Shown here in pieces: positions 1-9,230 of a DNA stretch of 64,000 bases; position 1 is the stretch's first letter, and every line of letters starts with the position of its first letter. Source of the stretch: Deltaproteobacteria bacterium (lineage in GTDB: Bacteria > Desulfobacterota > Desulfobulbia > Desulfobulbales > JAJRZW01); the NCBI GenBank assembly GCA_024275015.1, contig JAJRZW010000016.1, positions 70,899 through 134,898 on the forward strand, in the 5' to 3' direction. The position numbers were made by a program, and so were the translations under genes. The notes below the pieces were generated by a model, which was not told where the DNA came from, made no database searches, and saw only the letters and a program-made list of their open reading frames with translations.

Positions 1-2
1 TC

Positions 3-905
3 AGCGCAAACGTATATACTATAGCGTCCGCACAGCATGCCGACGATGACCAATACAAAACTATCATCGAAAATAGGCGAAAAAACTACGAGCTCACCCC
101 AGATGCGGCAGAAATGTACGGAGAACTGCTTGCAGATAAAACGAATAAAGATCCAGGTATATCGGTAAAGAAAATTCAAGCCAAGGGATCTTTATTATTG
201 AATAATATCACCGGTAATACTATGCACATGGTTACCGCGATAGGATACATATTCATTGGATTATTTTTACTTTCATCCATATTATCCTGCAACGATCCAT
301 CACATTCAGGAAAGGCAATAATTCCGTTATTTATTATTTTATATTTTGTGTCAGTATCAACATTCACCGATACAATTCAAAGATATATAGCCATTGTTTT
401 CCCATTATTAATTATGCAGATACCAATTGGATTCAGCCAAACAACACATGTCATCGCGAAATTACTTGTAACGAAAAGAACAACCCTTATCACGACTTTG
501 CTGTTCAGCCTCGGGATATTGTTTACACCTCATCTTTTTACTGAAGCCGTCATAATCCCTAAAGTACAAGAATCTCATGCACTGCTGCAAAAATGTAAGG
601 GAATAGTATCAGACAATGACCCGGTGTTTTGTTTTCATCCAGGCATTTCATATCAGACCGGAGGTGTTTTCAGAATCATGCCCCACGGCTCAATAAGGAA
701 TATCACCATTTACGCATCAAAAACCGGGGTTAAATGGCTTGCGTTCGCAGAGACAGCAGGCCAGAGAGACGAGTTGGAATATGCCCACTCCCGGTTAAAA
801 TATGAATACAAAGACCTTGACAATCTTTATCCTAATTTTTTTGACAAAAGCTGTAAAATTGATGACGTTCTATACTTATACAGATTCCGCAACTTGAAAA
901 ATTGA
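3..905 (+). CDS. C-terminal part of a multispanning membrane protein, probably GT-C glycosyltransferase (5' truncated by window)
   Basis: The ORF track starts at the ATG at 114, but the same frame is open back to base 3, so this is the 3' part of a longer gene cut by the window edge. The visible part has three hydrophobic stretches (track residues about 39-59, 70-105 and 123-140) followed by a soluble tail of about 110 residues. The phrase QRYIAIVFPLLIM resembles the last membrane helices of ArnT/PMT-type glycosyltransferases. It precedes a GT2 enzyme and a run of glycan genes on the same strand, so transfer of a sugar from a polyprenyl carrier at the inner membrane is a reasonable guess. The catalytic N-terminal half is not visible, so the family is unproven. 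Confidence 0.6.
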   Translation, partial: SANVYTIASAQHADDDQYKTIIENRRKNYELTPDAAEMYGELLADKTNKDPGISVKKIQAKGSLLLNNITGNTMHMVTAIGYIFIGLFLLSSILSCNDPSHSGKAIIPLFIILYFVSVSTFTDTIQRYIAIVFPLLIMQIPIGFSQTTHVIAKLLVTKRTTLITTLLFSLGILFTPHLFTEAVIIPKVQESHALLQKCKGIVSDNDPVFCFHPGISYQTGGVFRIMPHGSIRNITIYASKTGVKWLAFAETAGQRDELEYAHSRLKYEYKDLDNLYPNFFDKSCKIDDVLYLYRFRNLKN

Positions 906-930
906 CAGATGGGTATTTTTTAAAAAAAAA

Positions 931-1032
931 TGAGGACTTTCGTCCGAGGCCAAGGAATGAGCAAAATTAAAAAGCGCAGCGTATCGAAAATATGTGAGCA
1001 TTTTTCATTTTGCTCATAATTCCGGAATCGGG
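931..1032. repeat. Dispersed palindromic repeat, family B, copy 1
   Basis: This gap holds an imperfect inverted repeat: TGAGCAAAATtAAAAAgC against its mate ending cATTTTGCTCA. The stretch gtccgaggccaaggaatgag and the 18 bases after it recur, inverted, at 42116-42166, and a diverged copy lies at 51130-51225. It separates the truncated membrane protein from the GT2 gene and could act as a transcription end, but there is no clear U-tract. Confidence 0.7.
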
Positions 1033-1070
1033 CGAAAAGATCATTTTCAACATATCTGGATAACGAACTA

Positions 1071-1952
1071 ATGTCAGAATTAACCGACAAGACTCAGCAA
1101 AAAACAGCTGTCAGCATAATTCTCCCCGCGTTTAATGAAGAGATAGTTATAGACAAGACAATCCGACTGCTGAAAGAAATATATCAGGATTACGAAATAC
1201 TGGTGATCGATGACGGATCCACCGACGACACCATGCGTAAGGCAATGGATGCCGGGGCCAATGTCTGGCCCCACCCCTATAATATGGGAAACGGCGCCGC
1301 GATAAAAACCGGGATAAGAAACGCCCGCGGCGAATGGATCATTATGATGGACGCCGACGGCCAGCATGATCCCGCCGATATTGCCAGACTTTTAGAATAC
1401 AAAGACAGATTCGACATGGTGGTAGGGGCCCGGAACATGGAAGGACAGGCATCACTGCACCGGGGGCTGGCCAACTGGGCCTATAATCGTCTCGCCTCCT
1501 TTGTTACCAAGTTCAGAGTCGAAGACCTTACCAGTGGCTTTCGCCTGATTAAAAAAGACACTGCGCAACAATTCATCTATCTCCTTCCCAACACCTTTTC
1601 ATACCCTACCACTTTAACCATGGCCTATCTCCGCTGCGGCCGTACGGTAAAATATGTGCCGATTAACGTGGCGAGACGTAAAGGTAAAAGCAAGATCAAA
1701 CTCCTGCGTGACGGCACCAGGTTCTTCCTGATAATAACCAAAATCGCCACCCTTTTCTCGCCGCTCAGAGTCTTCCTCCCGGTCAGCCTGCTTTTCTTCC
1801 TTCTCGGAAGCGGATACTACGCCTACACATTCATTACCGCGCACCGCTTTTCCAATATGAGCGCCCTGCTCCTGAGCTCCTCAGTCATCATCTTTATGAT
1901 GGGTCTGGTTTCCGAGCAGATCACCCAGGCCCGATATGACCGAACGCAATAG
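1071..1952 (+). CDS. Family 2 glycosyltransferase, polyprenyl-phosphate sugar synthase type
   Basis: This is a GT-A fold glycosyltransferase of the DPM1/DPG-synthase group, which loads a sugar from a nucleotide donor onto a lipid phosphate at the cytoplasmic face. Visible motifs are IILPAFNEE at the N-terminus, VIDDGSTDD near residue 46, MDADGQHDP near residue 92 (the metal-binding region) and DLTSGFRLI near residue 150. Two transmembrane helices occupy about residues 230-285, matching family members that carry a C-terminal anchor. Length 293 aa is normal. It opens a tight run of glycan genes: the next start lies 9 bases downstream. The lipid-linked sugar may feed the truncated GT-C-like protein upstream; the sugar itself cannot be told. 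Confidence 0.9.
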   Translation: MSELTDKTQQKTAVSIILPAFNEEIVIDKTIRLLKEIYQDYEILVIDDGSTDDTMRKAMDAGANVWPHPYNMGNGAAIKTGIRNARGEWIIMMDADGQHDPADIARLLEYKDRFDMVVGARNMEGQASLHRGLANWAYNRLASFVTKFRVEDLTSGFRLIKKDTAQQFIYLLPNTFSYPTTLTMAYLRCGRTVKYVPINVARRKGKSKIKLLRDGTRFFLIITKIATLFSPLRVFLPVSLLFFLLGSGYYAYTFITAHRFSNMSALLLSSSVIIFMMGLVSEQITQARYDRTQ

Positions 1953-1961
1953 GCCGACAGC

Positions 1962-3026
1962 GTGAAAATTCTGGTCGATATCGGCCACCCGGCCCATGTT
2001 CACTTCTTCTCACACCCCATTAAGATATGGCGTAAACAGGGGGTTGAGATAATAATCACCTCCCGGCGAAAAGAGATGGCCACCGACCTCCTTGACTCTC
2101 TCGGGGTTAATCACCAGGTGCTGTCCACCAGTAACAGCGGCAACGCGGCGGCAATGTTTCGTGAGCTCCTGCAGCGTGATCTGGCTCTGCTTAAGGTGGT
2201 ACGAAAGGAAAAACCGGACATCATGACCGGCATTGCCGGCGTTTTCATCTCTCATGTCGGTCTACTGACCCGGACGCCCTCAATAGTATTCTATGACACC
2301 GAAAACGCCACCCTGTCCAATGCAATAACCTACCCCTTTGCCTCAGTTGTTGCGGCACCGGAATGTTATCGGGGATGGCTGCCCAGACACAACATTCGTT
2401 ACCCTGGTTACCATGAACTGTCATATCTTCACCCCAACAGATTCACCCCGAACCGCGGCGTTGCCATCAAATGCGGGCTTGACCCCGAAAAACCGACGTT
2501 CCTTCTCCGCACCGTCTCATGGCAGGCGAATCACGACCTGAGCGAGACCGGCTGGAGTCTTGAACTCCTTGAAAAGCTGTCTGAATATTTAGGCGAACGC
2601 GGCAAAGTCATAATCTCCGCAGAGGGCAAATTGCCTTCCCAGCTTGAACCACAACGTTATGAAGGGACTTATGCCGATATTCATCATCTCATGGGTCACC
2701 TTGCCCTTTTCGTCGGGGAATCAGCGACAATGGCATCCGAATGTGCCGTCCTTGGAATCCCGGCCATCTACGCCGCCAACACCGGCAGGGGGTACACCGA
2801 CGAACAGGAGAAAAAATTCTCCCTGGTCAAAAACATCAGGCGTCTGGGCTGGGACACAGTAAAAGAAGGGATCGACACAATGCTTTCAGTACCGGATACC
2901 ACCAGAAAAAAAACGCGCCATGCCCTGCTGGAACAAAAGATTGACGTTGCCCCCTTTGTGGCTGAACTGGTCAGTAATTACCCAGCCTCGCTAACCAGAT
3001 TTCGTGAACTTTTCAAAGGCTCCTGA
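1962..3026 (+). CDS. DUF354 family protein (GT-B-like)
   Basis: The N-terminus MKILVDIGHPAHVHFF is the hallmark of DUF354, a family of glycosyltransferase-B-like proteins found in polysaccharide clusters of bacteria and archaea. A second conserved stretch, FVGESATMASECAVLG near residues 248-263, corresponds to the nucleotide-sugar binding region of GT-B folds and 2-epimerases. The start is GTG, 9 bases after the GT2 stop. No membrane segment is seen, so it is probably cytoplasmic. The enzymatic activity of DUF354 is not settled as far as I know; a role in making or transferring an activated sugar is inferred from fold and neighbours. Confidence 0.85.
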   Translation: MKILVDIGHPAHVHFFSHPIKIWRKQGVEIIITSRRKEMATDLLDSLGVNHQVLSTSNSGNAAAMFRELLQRDLALLKVVRKEKPDIMTGIAGVFISHVGLLTRTPSIVFYDTENATLSNAITYPFASVVAAPECYRGWLPRHNIRYPGYHELSYLHPNRFTPNRGVAIKCGLDPEKPTFLLRTVSWQANHDLSETGWSLELLEKLSEYLGERGKVIISAEGKLPSQLEPQRYEGTYADIHHLMGHLALFVGESATMASECAVLGIPAIYAANTGRGYTDEQEKKFSLVKNIRRLGWDTVKEGIDTMLSVPDTTRKKTRHALLEQKIDVAPFVAELVSNYPASLTRFRELFKGS

Positions 3027-3028
3027 TC

Positions 3029-4888
3029 GTGTGTGGAATTGCCGGAATATTTGGCCCCGGGGCTGAATCATCGAGGAAAGAACTCAAGCGCATGCTCACG
3101 GCTATCGCCCATCGTGGCCCGGACGACCACGGCATCCGCATATTTCCAGAAGCGGCAATAGGCCATGTACGACTATCGATAATTGACATTACCGGTGGAA
3201 CCCAACCCATGGCCCTTAATAACCGCTGGCATATAAGCTATAATGGCGAGGTCTACAATTTCCCGGAGTTGAAATTAAACGAAGAAAAAAACGGCACCAT
3301 ATTCCGGGGTAACTCTGACACGGAAGTGGTCCTGCATCTGCTGGCCAACCGCGGAATCAAAGGGCTTAAAAGACTGCGGGGCATGTTTGCCCTTGCCCTG
3401 TGGGACAACGAGAGACAGGAAGCGTTGCTTGCCCGGGACCGCATGGGCATAAAACCCCTTTACTATTGCAACTATAAAGGCAGACTTTATTTTGCCTCGG
3501 AAATAAAGGCGCTTCTCGCCGCTCTCCCTTACCGTCCGGAATTAGACAAAAACTCACTCCACCTTCTGCTGAACTTCAGATATATACCCGGCGAAAGCAC
3601 AATGTTCGCCGGAATTAAGCACCTCGCCCCCGGACATTGCCTGAAATGGACCGCCGACGGCATAAAAATCTTATCCTGGTCCCCGCAAAAGACCGTGACT
3701 GGGCCGAAAAGCCCGGAAGAACTTGCCCGGACCTTAAGACAAGCGGTCAAAAGACAGCTGGTTAGTGACGTCCCCCTGGGCGGTTACCTGTCCGCCGGTA
3801 TTGACTCCGCTACCATCCTTGCCCTTTCTGAAACTTCGTATCCAACCTTCACCATTAATACCGGAGATTCCCCTGCAGAGGCGGTAGGCGCGGCCCGCAC
3901 CGCCGCTATCTTCCACTCCCCCAACCTGCAACAAGACGTTAATCCCGAAATGAACGCCATACTTTACCGTCTTATCTGGCACCTGGAGGTACCAAAAGTC
4001 AACGGACTCCAGACAGCTCTGGTGGCAAGGTTAGCCAAAAGCAAGGTCAAGGTAGCACTTTCCGGACTTGGCGGTGACGAGATATTCCTCGGCTACAATA
4101 TCCACGCCTGGATGTCCAGGATCGATGGGCTGCCCCCCGGACTCTCGGCGGTCGCGAAATTCTTAGGCAAAAAGGCCACCGCTGTCTGTCCAGCGCCTCT
4201 TGTTAACGGCGAAGAGATACGCCGTTCTTTTTTCCTTGCGGCAAACCTTGGAAACTGGTCCCGGTGTTACGGTATCCTCCGTAACGTGTGGGACAGCACG
4301 GCAATAAGGAACGCTGTATATGGCCCGGAAATGCTTAAGGCCGAAACCGACAACGCCTTCCGGCTGCTCGAAGACATGTGGCCGCGGGATGAACCTGATC
4401 CGGTGATGGCAACGGCCAAATTCGAACTTAAACAAAAGATGGTCAACGATCTCCTCCTACAGGAAGACCGCTTAAGCATGGCCTTCGGCCTCGAATCGCG
4501 GATTCCCTTCCTTGACGAGGATCTGGTCAATTGCGCAATGGCCATGGGCCGGAACCGCCTGATGAGAAATGGAGAGAAAAAGGGTCTGCTGAAACACCTG
4601 GCCCATCAATGGCTGCCTGAAGAGATCATTAAACGCCCCAAGAGCGGCTTTCAGATCCCTATTCACAAATTCTATCCGGAAAAACTTTCAGGAATATGCA
4701 AAAAAATCCTTACCCGCAGGCGCTTACAGGAAGACGGCCTGTTTAACCCGGATTTTGTTGAAAAAATAATCAACGCCCGCCCCCATAAACTGCTCCGCTG
4801 GCATTATTTTCTCCTTTATCTTATCCTTGGCACCACTATCTGGATCGACATCTTCCAGAATGGTAAAAATATCGGGGATTGGGAGTAA
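3029..4888 (+). CDS. asnB: Asparagine synthetase B-type glutamine amidotransferase
   Basis: The product has a class II glutaminase domain followed by an ATP-pyrophosphatase domain. It starts MCGIAGIFG, so Cys2 is the glutaminase nucleophile; the GTG start is fixed by this residue. The glutaminase part runs to about residue 210 (RGPDDHGI near 28, YNGEVYN near 70). The ATP-binding loop reads LSAGIDSATI where most homologues have SGGxDS, so one loop glycine is alanine. Length 619 aa is typical. AsnB paralogues are common in exopolysaccharide loci, where they are thought to amidate a sugar acid or peptide rather than make free asparagine. It begins 2 bases after the DUF354 stop, which supports co-translation. 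Confidence 0.93.
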   Translation: MCGIAGIFGPGAESSRKELKRMLTAIAHRGPDDHGIRIFPEAAIGHVRLSIIDITGGTQPMALNNRWHISYNGEVYNFPELKLNEEKNGTIFRGNSDTEVVLHLLANRGIKGLKRLRGMFALALWDNERQEALLARDRMGIKPLYYCNYKGRLYFASEIKALLAALPYRPELDKNSLHLLLNFRYIPGESTMFAGIKHLAPGHCLKWTADGIKILSWSPQKTVTGPKSPEELARTLRQAVKRQLVSDVPLGGYLSAGIDSATILALSETSYPTFTINTGDSPAEAVGAARTAAIFHSPNLQQDVNPEMNAILYRLIWHLEVPKVNGLQTALVARLAKSKVKVALSGLGGDEIFLGYNIHAWMSRIDGLPPGLSAVAKFLGKKATAVCPAPLVNGEEIRRSFFLAANLGNWSRCYGILRNVWDSTAIRNAVYGPEMLKAETDNAFRLLEDMWPRDEPDPVMATAKFELKQKMVNDLLLQEDRLSMAFGLESRIPFLDEDLVNCAMAMGRNRLMRNGEKKGLLKHLAHQWLPEEIIKRPKSGFQIPIHKFYPEKLSGICKKILTRRRLQEDGLFNPDFVEKIINARPHKLLRWHYFLLYLILGTTIWIDIFQNGKNIGDWE

Positions 4889-4890
4889 TC

Positions 4891-6084
4891 GTGGCGCAAA
4901 TAAATCAGGTTCTGGATAAACTATATAGTTTCAGCAGTAAAAATGGCTTCAAAGGCTACAATAAACATGACGGCCTCAACAGCCCGATAATGAGAGCCCT
5001 GTGCGGATGGGGAAAGTGGCCCAGGATCTGTGCCATCCAGATGGTCATGCGGGCACCATTTAACCCGAGAAAATTCTTATTTATCCCCAGAACCTATAAC
5101 CCTAAGGGATTGGCCCTCTTTGCCCAGGGACTGATGCTCAGACATAGAAGCAACCCCGAAAGCAACTTTCTGGGCGAGGCCAAAAAAGTACTGGCTCTAC
5201 TTGGGGATATCAAATCCCCAAAAACCCGAAACGGCACCGCATGGGGATATCATTATCCCTGGCAGGATCTCGGTTTTTTCGCCCCGGCCAACACTCCTAA
5301 CGCGGTGGTGACCGCTTTTGTTTCCGAGGCCTTTCTCGATGCCTTTGAGCTGACCTCGGACAAAAAATATCTGGATCCCGTTGCCGGAGCCATAGACTTT
5401 TTCCTAAACGACCTATGCCCCCTTGTCGATACCGACAGACATCTATGCTTATCTTATATGCCAATGCCAATGAGAATGCGGGTGATGGATGTATCAATAC
5501 TGATCGCCGCAGTCCTGGCCCGCTATGGCCGGATGGCAAAAACCAACGAATTCGCCCGGACTGCCCGGAGGCTGGCCTCATATGTCATTGATCTTCAAAC
5601 CGAATACGGCGCCTGGTTTTACACCGACCCACCGGGCGACTCCCCAATCGGCCACGACAACTACCACACCGGCTTCATCCTGGACGCGCTATGGCGTTAC
5701 ATGACAGCGTGTGAAGATTGGAGCGGAAAAATTAAATATGAAACCGGGCTGAATTTTTATGCTGAAAAACTGTTCAACCATAACGGTTCTCCCCGATGGA
5801 TGAGCGACCGCGATTACCCCCACGATATCCACGGCGCGGCCCAGGGACTGCTTACCTTTTCCATGGCCCATAATCACGGATATGAAACCGCCGACCTCGC
5901 GACGCGTATATATGAATGGTCTGTTGACAGAATGTATGATAATCAGGGGCGTTTTTATTATCAGGAAAAAAATTTTTTCAGAAAAAAGTTCACCCTGCTT
6001 CGCTGGTGCAATGCCTGGATGTTTAAAGGCATTTCCGCGTTTGCCGCGATCAGAAAACACACTAATGAAGGGGTGATGAGATGA
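4891..6084 (+). CDS. Unrecognised glycan-cluster protein, possibly alpha/alpha-barrel
   Basis: I do not recognise a named family. The track begins at a TTG inside asnB (4879), but GTG at 4891, 2 bases after the asnB stop, fits the spacing of this operon better and gives 397 aa. The sequence has no signal peptide or membrane helix. It is rich in Trp, Tyr and Phe and has repeated helix-like blocks ending in short Gly/Pro turns (for example FLNDLCPLVDTDRH and YETADLATRIYEWS), a texture typical of six-hairpin (alpha/alpha)6 toroids such as unsaturated-uronidase or epimerase-like enzymes. A role in modifying a glycan intermediate is therefore only a guess. It overlaps the next gene by ATGA. Confidence 0.7.
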   Translation: MAQINQVLDKLYSFSSKNGFKGYNKHDGLNSPIMRALCGWGKWPRICAIQMVMRAPFNPRKFLFIPRTYNPKGLALFAQGLMLRHRSNPESNFLGEAKKVLALLGDIKSPKTRNGTAWGYHYPWQDLGFFAPANTPNAVVTAFVSEAFLDAFELTSDKKYLDPVAGAIDFFLNDLCPLVDTDRHLCLSYMPMPMRMRVMDVSILIAAVLARYGRMAKTNEFARTARRLASYVIDLQTEYGAWFYTDPPGDSPIGHDNYHTGFILDALWRYMTACEDWSGKIKYETGLNFYAEKLFNHNGSPRWMSDRDYPHDIHGAAQGLLTFSMAHNHGYETADLATRIYEWSVDRMYDNQGRFYYQEKNFFRKKFTLLRWCNAWMFKGISAFAAIRKHTNEGVMR

Positions 6085-6899
6085 ACGGTTCAGAACTGGC
6101 ACACGACCCGGGACTCAGTCTCCTGGAAAGGCTGTATATCAAATTATTCGGGGTCCCCATAAACGGTCTGCGCATCAGAATCAGACGCATCATGCCCGAA
6201 TTAACCGGTGCCCCGAAAAAAATTCTCGATGCCGGCTGTGGCCGGGGAGTTTTCACATTCCTGCTGGCGCAAAAATTCCCCAATGCCACCATCATCGCGA
6301 TAGATACCGACAATGAACAGTTAGAAATAAACAGGACAATCGCTGCCAGAGCAAGGCTGGAAAACATCAGTTTTGAACGTCAGGACGTTGCCTCTCTATC
6401 CTTTCACAACGAATTCGACATGATTCTCTCGGTCGACAACATCGAACATATTGAAAACGACACCCTGGCACTGCAATGTCTTGCCGCGGCCTTAAAAAAA
6501 GGCGGGAAACTGGTTCTTCATGTCCCCGCCTACCAACGGCGCTGGTTCTTTTTTAAATTCAGAACCAATTTTGACGTCCCGGGCCATTTCCGTCCCGGCT
6601 ATAAACTTGACGATTTAAAACAAAAGGTAGCGCAAACGGGTTTAATTATAAAAAAATCCTGTTACACATATGGCATGCTGGAAAACTTAAGCAACAACAT
6701 CTCCTATCTTATAACCGGTGCCGAGGCCAAAAATAAAACAATATACGCGGTATTATTTCCCATACTTAACCTTATCGCCTGGATTGGCCAAAATAGTCAT
6801 CCTAAAGAAGGCGCCGGGGATCTAATAATAGCTAAAAAAGAACAAGATTATATACCAAGTAACAATCAAAACATTAATCACCCGTTGGAACTCTCATGA
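6081..6899 (+). CDS. Class I SAM-dependent methyltransferase
   Basis: A Rossmann methyltransferase: motif I is ILDAGCGRGVFTF near residues 47-59, the acidic residue after beta-2 sits in IIAIDTDNEQ near 75, and the post-motif region reads MILSVDNIEHIEND. A hydrophobic C-terminal stretch (about residues 222-240) may touch the membrane. Start and stop overlap both neighbours by four bases (ATGA), so it is translationally coupled. In this context it probably methylates a sugar or a lipid-linked intermediate, but the acceptor cannot be read from the sequence. Confidence 0.85.
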   Translation: MNGSELAHDPGLSLLERLYIKLFGVPINGLRIRIRRIMPELTGAPKKILDAGCGRGVFTFLLAQKFPNATIIAIDTDNEQLEINRTIAARARLENISFERQDVASLSFHNEFDMILSVDNIEHIENDTLALQCLAAALKKGGKLVLHVPAYQRRWFFFKFRTNFDVPGHFRPGYKLDDLKQKVAQTGLIIKKSCYTYGMLENLSNNISYLITGAEAKNKTIYAVLFPILNLIAWIGQNSHPKEGAGDLIIAKKEQDYIPSNNQNINHPLELS

Positions 6900-7642
6900 A
6901 AGACGACATAAGCGTAGTAAAGGAATTCTGGACAAACGATTTGAATGGGTTAAAATTTATACCAGCATTTCCGCAAAGTGCATCGGAATTCTGGCAGGCC
7001 TCAGAGATAAGGTACAAATATCATTATCACCTCCCACCTCTCTTTAACAGGGTGGCCCTGTCCTGTCCTGGAGCAAAACTGCTTGAGATAGGATGTGGCA
7101 TGGGGGATGATTCTGCCCAATGGGCAAAAAGAGGAATGCAGGTCACGGCCCTTGATCTTACCCAGCCGGCGATTGATTGTACCAGTTTACGGTTCGCAAA
7201 ATGCGGCCTTGAAGGTGAGTTCGTTCTCGGCAATGGCGAGGACCTTGATTTCGCCGACAACACCTTTGATGTTGTTTATTCATTCGGGGTATTGCACCAT
7301 AGCCCAGATACTGCCAAAGCCATTCAGGAGGCACATCGAGTCTTAAAACCTGACGGCCGGGCTATCATTATGCTGTATCACCGCAGATCATTGAACTTTC
7401 TTGTCCACAGGATTCTTGACTACCCGTTTGACGGCAGCAAGGGAGAGCCATGTCCTGTCGAACACGCCTACACAAAAAAACAAGTATTGGAAATGTTTAG
7501 AGGATACCGACAAAAATCCGTTCAGGTTGAATACCTTTTCGGTATAGGTTATGGATGGCTCAACACCTTGACACCGATTTGGCTAAACAGATTTCTCGGA
7601 AAACGCATCGGCTGGCATCTGATGATTGAAACAATCAAATAG
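6896..7642 (+). CDS. Class I SAM-dependent methyltransferase, UbiE/type-11-like
   Basis: This second methyltransferase has motif I LLEIGCGMGDDSAQWA near residues 63-78, ALDLTQPAID after beta-2, and VVYSFGVLHHSPDT at motif IV, the usual layout of Methyltransf_11 proteins. It is not a close duplicate of the preceding methyltransferase. Length 248 aa, no membrane helix. It overlaps the gene before it by ATGA and ends the tightly packed part of the cluster, with 45 bases before the radical SAM gene. Substrate unknown; a glycan or lipid acceptor is inferred from context. Confidence 0.87.
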   Translation: MKDDISVVKEFWTNDLNGLKFIPAFPQSASEFWQASEIRYKYHYHLPPLFNRVALSCPGAKLLEIGCGMGDDSAQWAKRGMQVTALDLTQPAIDCTSLRFAKCGLEGEFVLGNGEDLDFADNTFDVVYSFGVLHHSPDTAKAIQEAHRVLKPDGRAIIMLYHRRSLNFLVHRILDYPFDGSKGEPCPVEHAYTKKQVLEMFRGYRQKSVQVEYLFGIGYGWLNTLTPIWLNRFLGKRIGWHLMIETIK

Positions 7643-7687
7643 CGCAAAATCCTTCTGATAATAAAAAACGCCGATTATCAATTCAGA

Positions 7688-9181
7688 ATGCCCCTTAAAT
7701 CCATGACAAAAAACAAAATCGTTCTCGCCAGTCCAGCGCCACAGAAATTACAGTTTGGTCCAATTGCCCATTTACCACTGGCACTACTGTCCCTGGCCGC
7801 CTGGTTATCCGAGCATGGCGTTCCCGAAGATTACATCCGGATTGTTGACGGACAGATTTCCCCCCCAGCCAAAGATGATTTTGCCGACGCCACTATTGTC
7901 GGGATAACCGCAATGACTGGTTTCCAGATAAAGTATGGCCTTGAAATCGCCGCCCTTGCCAGATCGGCCAACCCGGAGGCCTTGATTGTCTGGGGGGGAG
8001 TGCACCCATCACTGCTGCCGGAACAGACCATAATGAATCCGCTGGTTGACATTGTCGTTATCGGCGAGGGGGAACATACATTTCTCGAGATAGTTGAAAA
8101 CTTCTCCAAAGGAAAAAGCCTGGAGGGAATACCCGGAACCTGTTACAAAAATCAGGCTGGTGAAATCATAATGGGCGGCAATCGCAGATTTCTCGACCTG
8201 AACGATTTGCCTCTACCTCTATATAATCTGGTTGATATCAATAAATACAAAGGTATCCGCCACCAATTTGATTATCAGTCATCCAGGGGGTGTCCTTTTC
8301 GTTGCGGATTCTGCTACAACACCGTCTTCTGTGGCAGCCGATACCGAAAAAAATCGGCTGAAAAGGTATTAACTGAACTGATATATCTTTATGACAATTA
8401 TGAAGTCGTCGATTTTGGCTTTGTTGATGACGAATTTTTCATCGAGAAAAAAAGGGTAGAGGCTATCATGGACGGCATTATTGAAAGCGGCAGGAAATTT
8501 AAAATCACCGCATCCTGTCGTCTCGACGTTGTCTGCGGATTCCCGGAACCACTGCTGAAAAAGATGAAAAAAGCCGGAGTATCACAAATTTTCTTCGGAG
8601 CCGAATCAGGCTCACCGGCAATGCTCAAGGCCATCCACAAAGACATCACCAAGACCCAGATAATCCAGGGGGCAAAAAAAGTCGCTGAAGCCGGGATAAG
8701 ACCTATGCTCAGCTTCATGAGCGGCTTCCCGGGGGAAACCATGGACGATCTAAGGATGACCCTGGACACCATTCGGGAACTATGGGATACCAACCCTCTG
8801 ATCACGGTCAATGGCATATTTCCATTTAACGCATATCCCGGAACCAAACTCTATCAGGAATCAATTTCTCTTGGCTTGAAGCCGCCATCTTCATTGAAAG
8901 AATGGAGCAATTGGTCCTTCCAATATGAACCGGACAACCCCTGGCTGAATAAAACCCAAAAAAGGTGGATGCAAATAGCCTTTTATATGGTTCGTTTCAA
9001 ATATTATATCGCCCGCTACGAAGACCGTTATAAAGATCATATAGGTCAGAAACTGCTAAAAACAGCAGCCTGGCCATTAATATACTCCCTGAACCTGCGA
9101 TTTAAAAAGAGATGGTTCAGGTTTGCCTTAGAGTGGCACATGTTCGCCTTTATAGCCAGAAAGACCTTCGGCTACCTCTAA
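7688..9181 (+). CDS. B12-binding-domain radical SAM protein
   Basis: An N-terminal cobalamin-binding Rossmann domain (about residues 10-150, with VIGEGEHTFLEI near 118) is followed by a radical SAM core whose cluster motif is GCPFRCGFC near residue 200. Later conserved parts include FVDDEFF and FFGAESGSPAML. This is the class B architecture of enzymes that methylate unactivated carbons or rearrange lipid or sugar skeletons (families such as HpnP, BchE and GenK). Length 497 aa is normal. The start may be ATG 7688 or ATG 7703; neither has a clear ribosome site. In a glycan cluster a C-methylation of a sugar or lipid carrier is plausible. Confidence 0.9.
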   Translation: MPLKSMTKNKIVLASPAPQKLQFGPIAHLPLALLSLAAWLSEHGVPEDYIRIVDGQISPPAKDDFADATIVGITAMTGFQIKYGLEIAALARSANPEALIVWGGVHPSLLPEQTIMNPLVDIVVIGEGEHTFLEIVENFSKGKSLEGIPGTCYKNQAGEIIMGGNRRFLDLNDLPLPLYNLVDINKYKGIRHQFDYQSSRGCPFRCGFCYNTVFCGSRYRKKSAEKVLTELIYLYDNYEVVDFGFVDDEFFIEKKRVEAIMDGIIESGRKFKITASCRLDVVCGFPEPLLKKMKKAGVSQIFFGAESGSPAMLKAIHKDITKTQIIQGAKKVAEAGIRPMLSFMSGFPGETMDDLRMTLDTIRELWDTNPLITVNGIFPFNAYPGTKLYQESISLGLKPPSSLKEWSNWSFQYEPDNPWLNKTQKRWMQIAFYMVRFKYYIARYEDRYKDHIGQKLLKTAAWPLIYSLNLRFKKRWFRFALEWHMFAFIARKTFGYL

Positions 9182-9230
9182 TGACGGTTCTTGGCTTGAG
9201 ACAACCTCCCCCTCATCTAAACCAAACACC

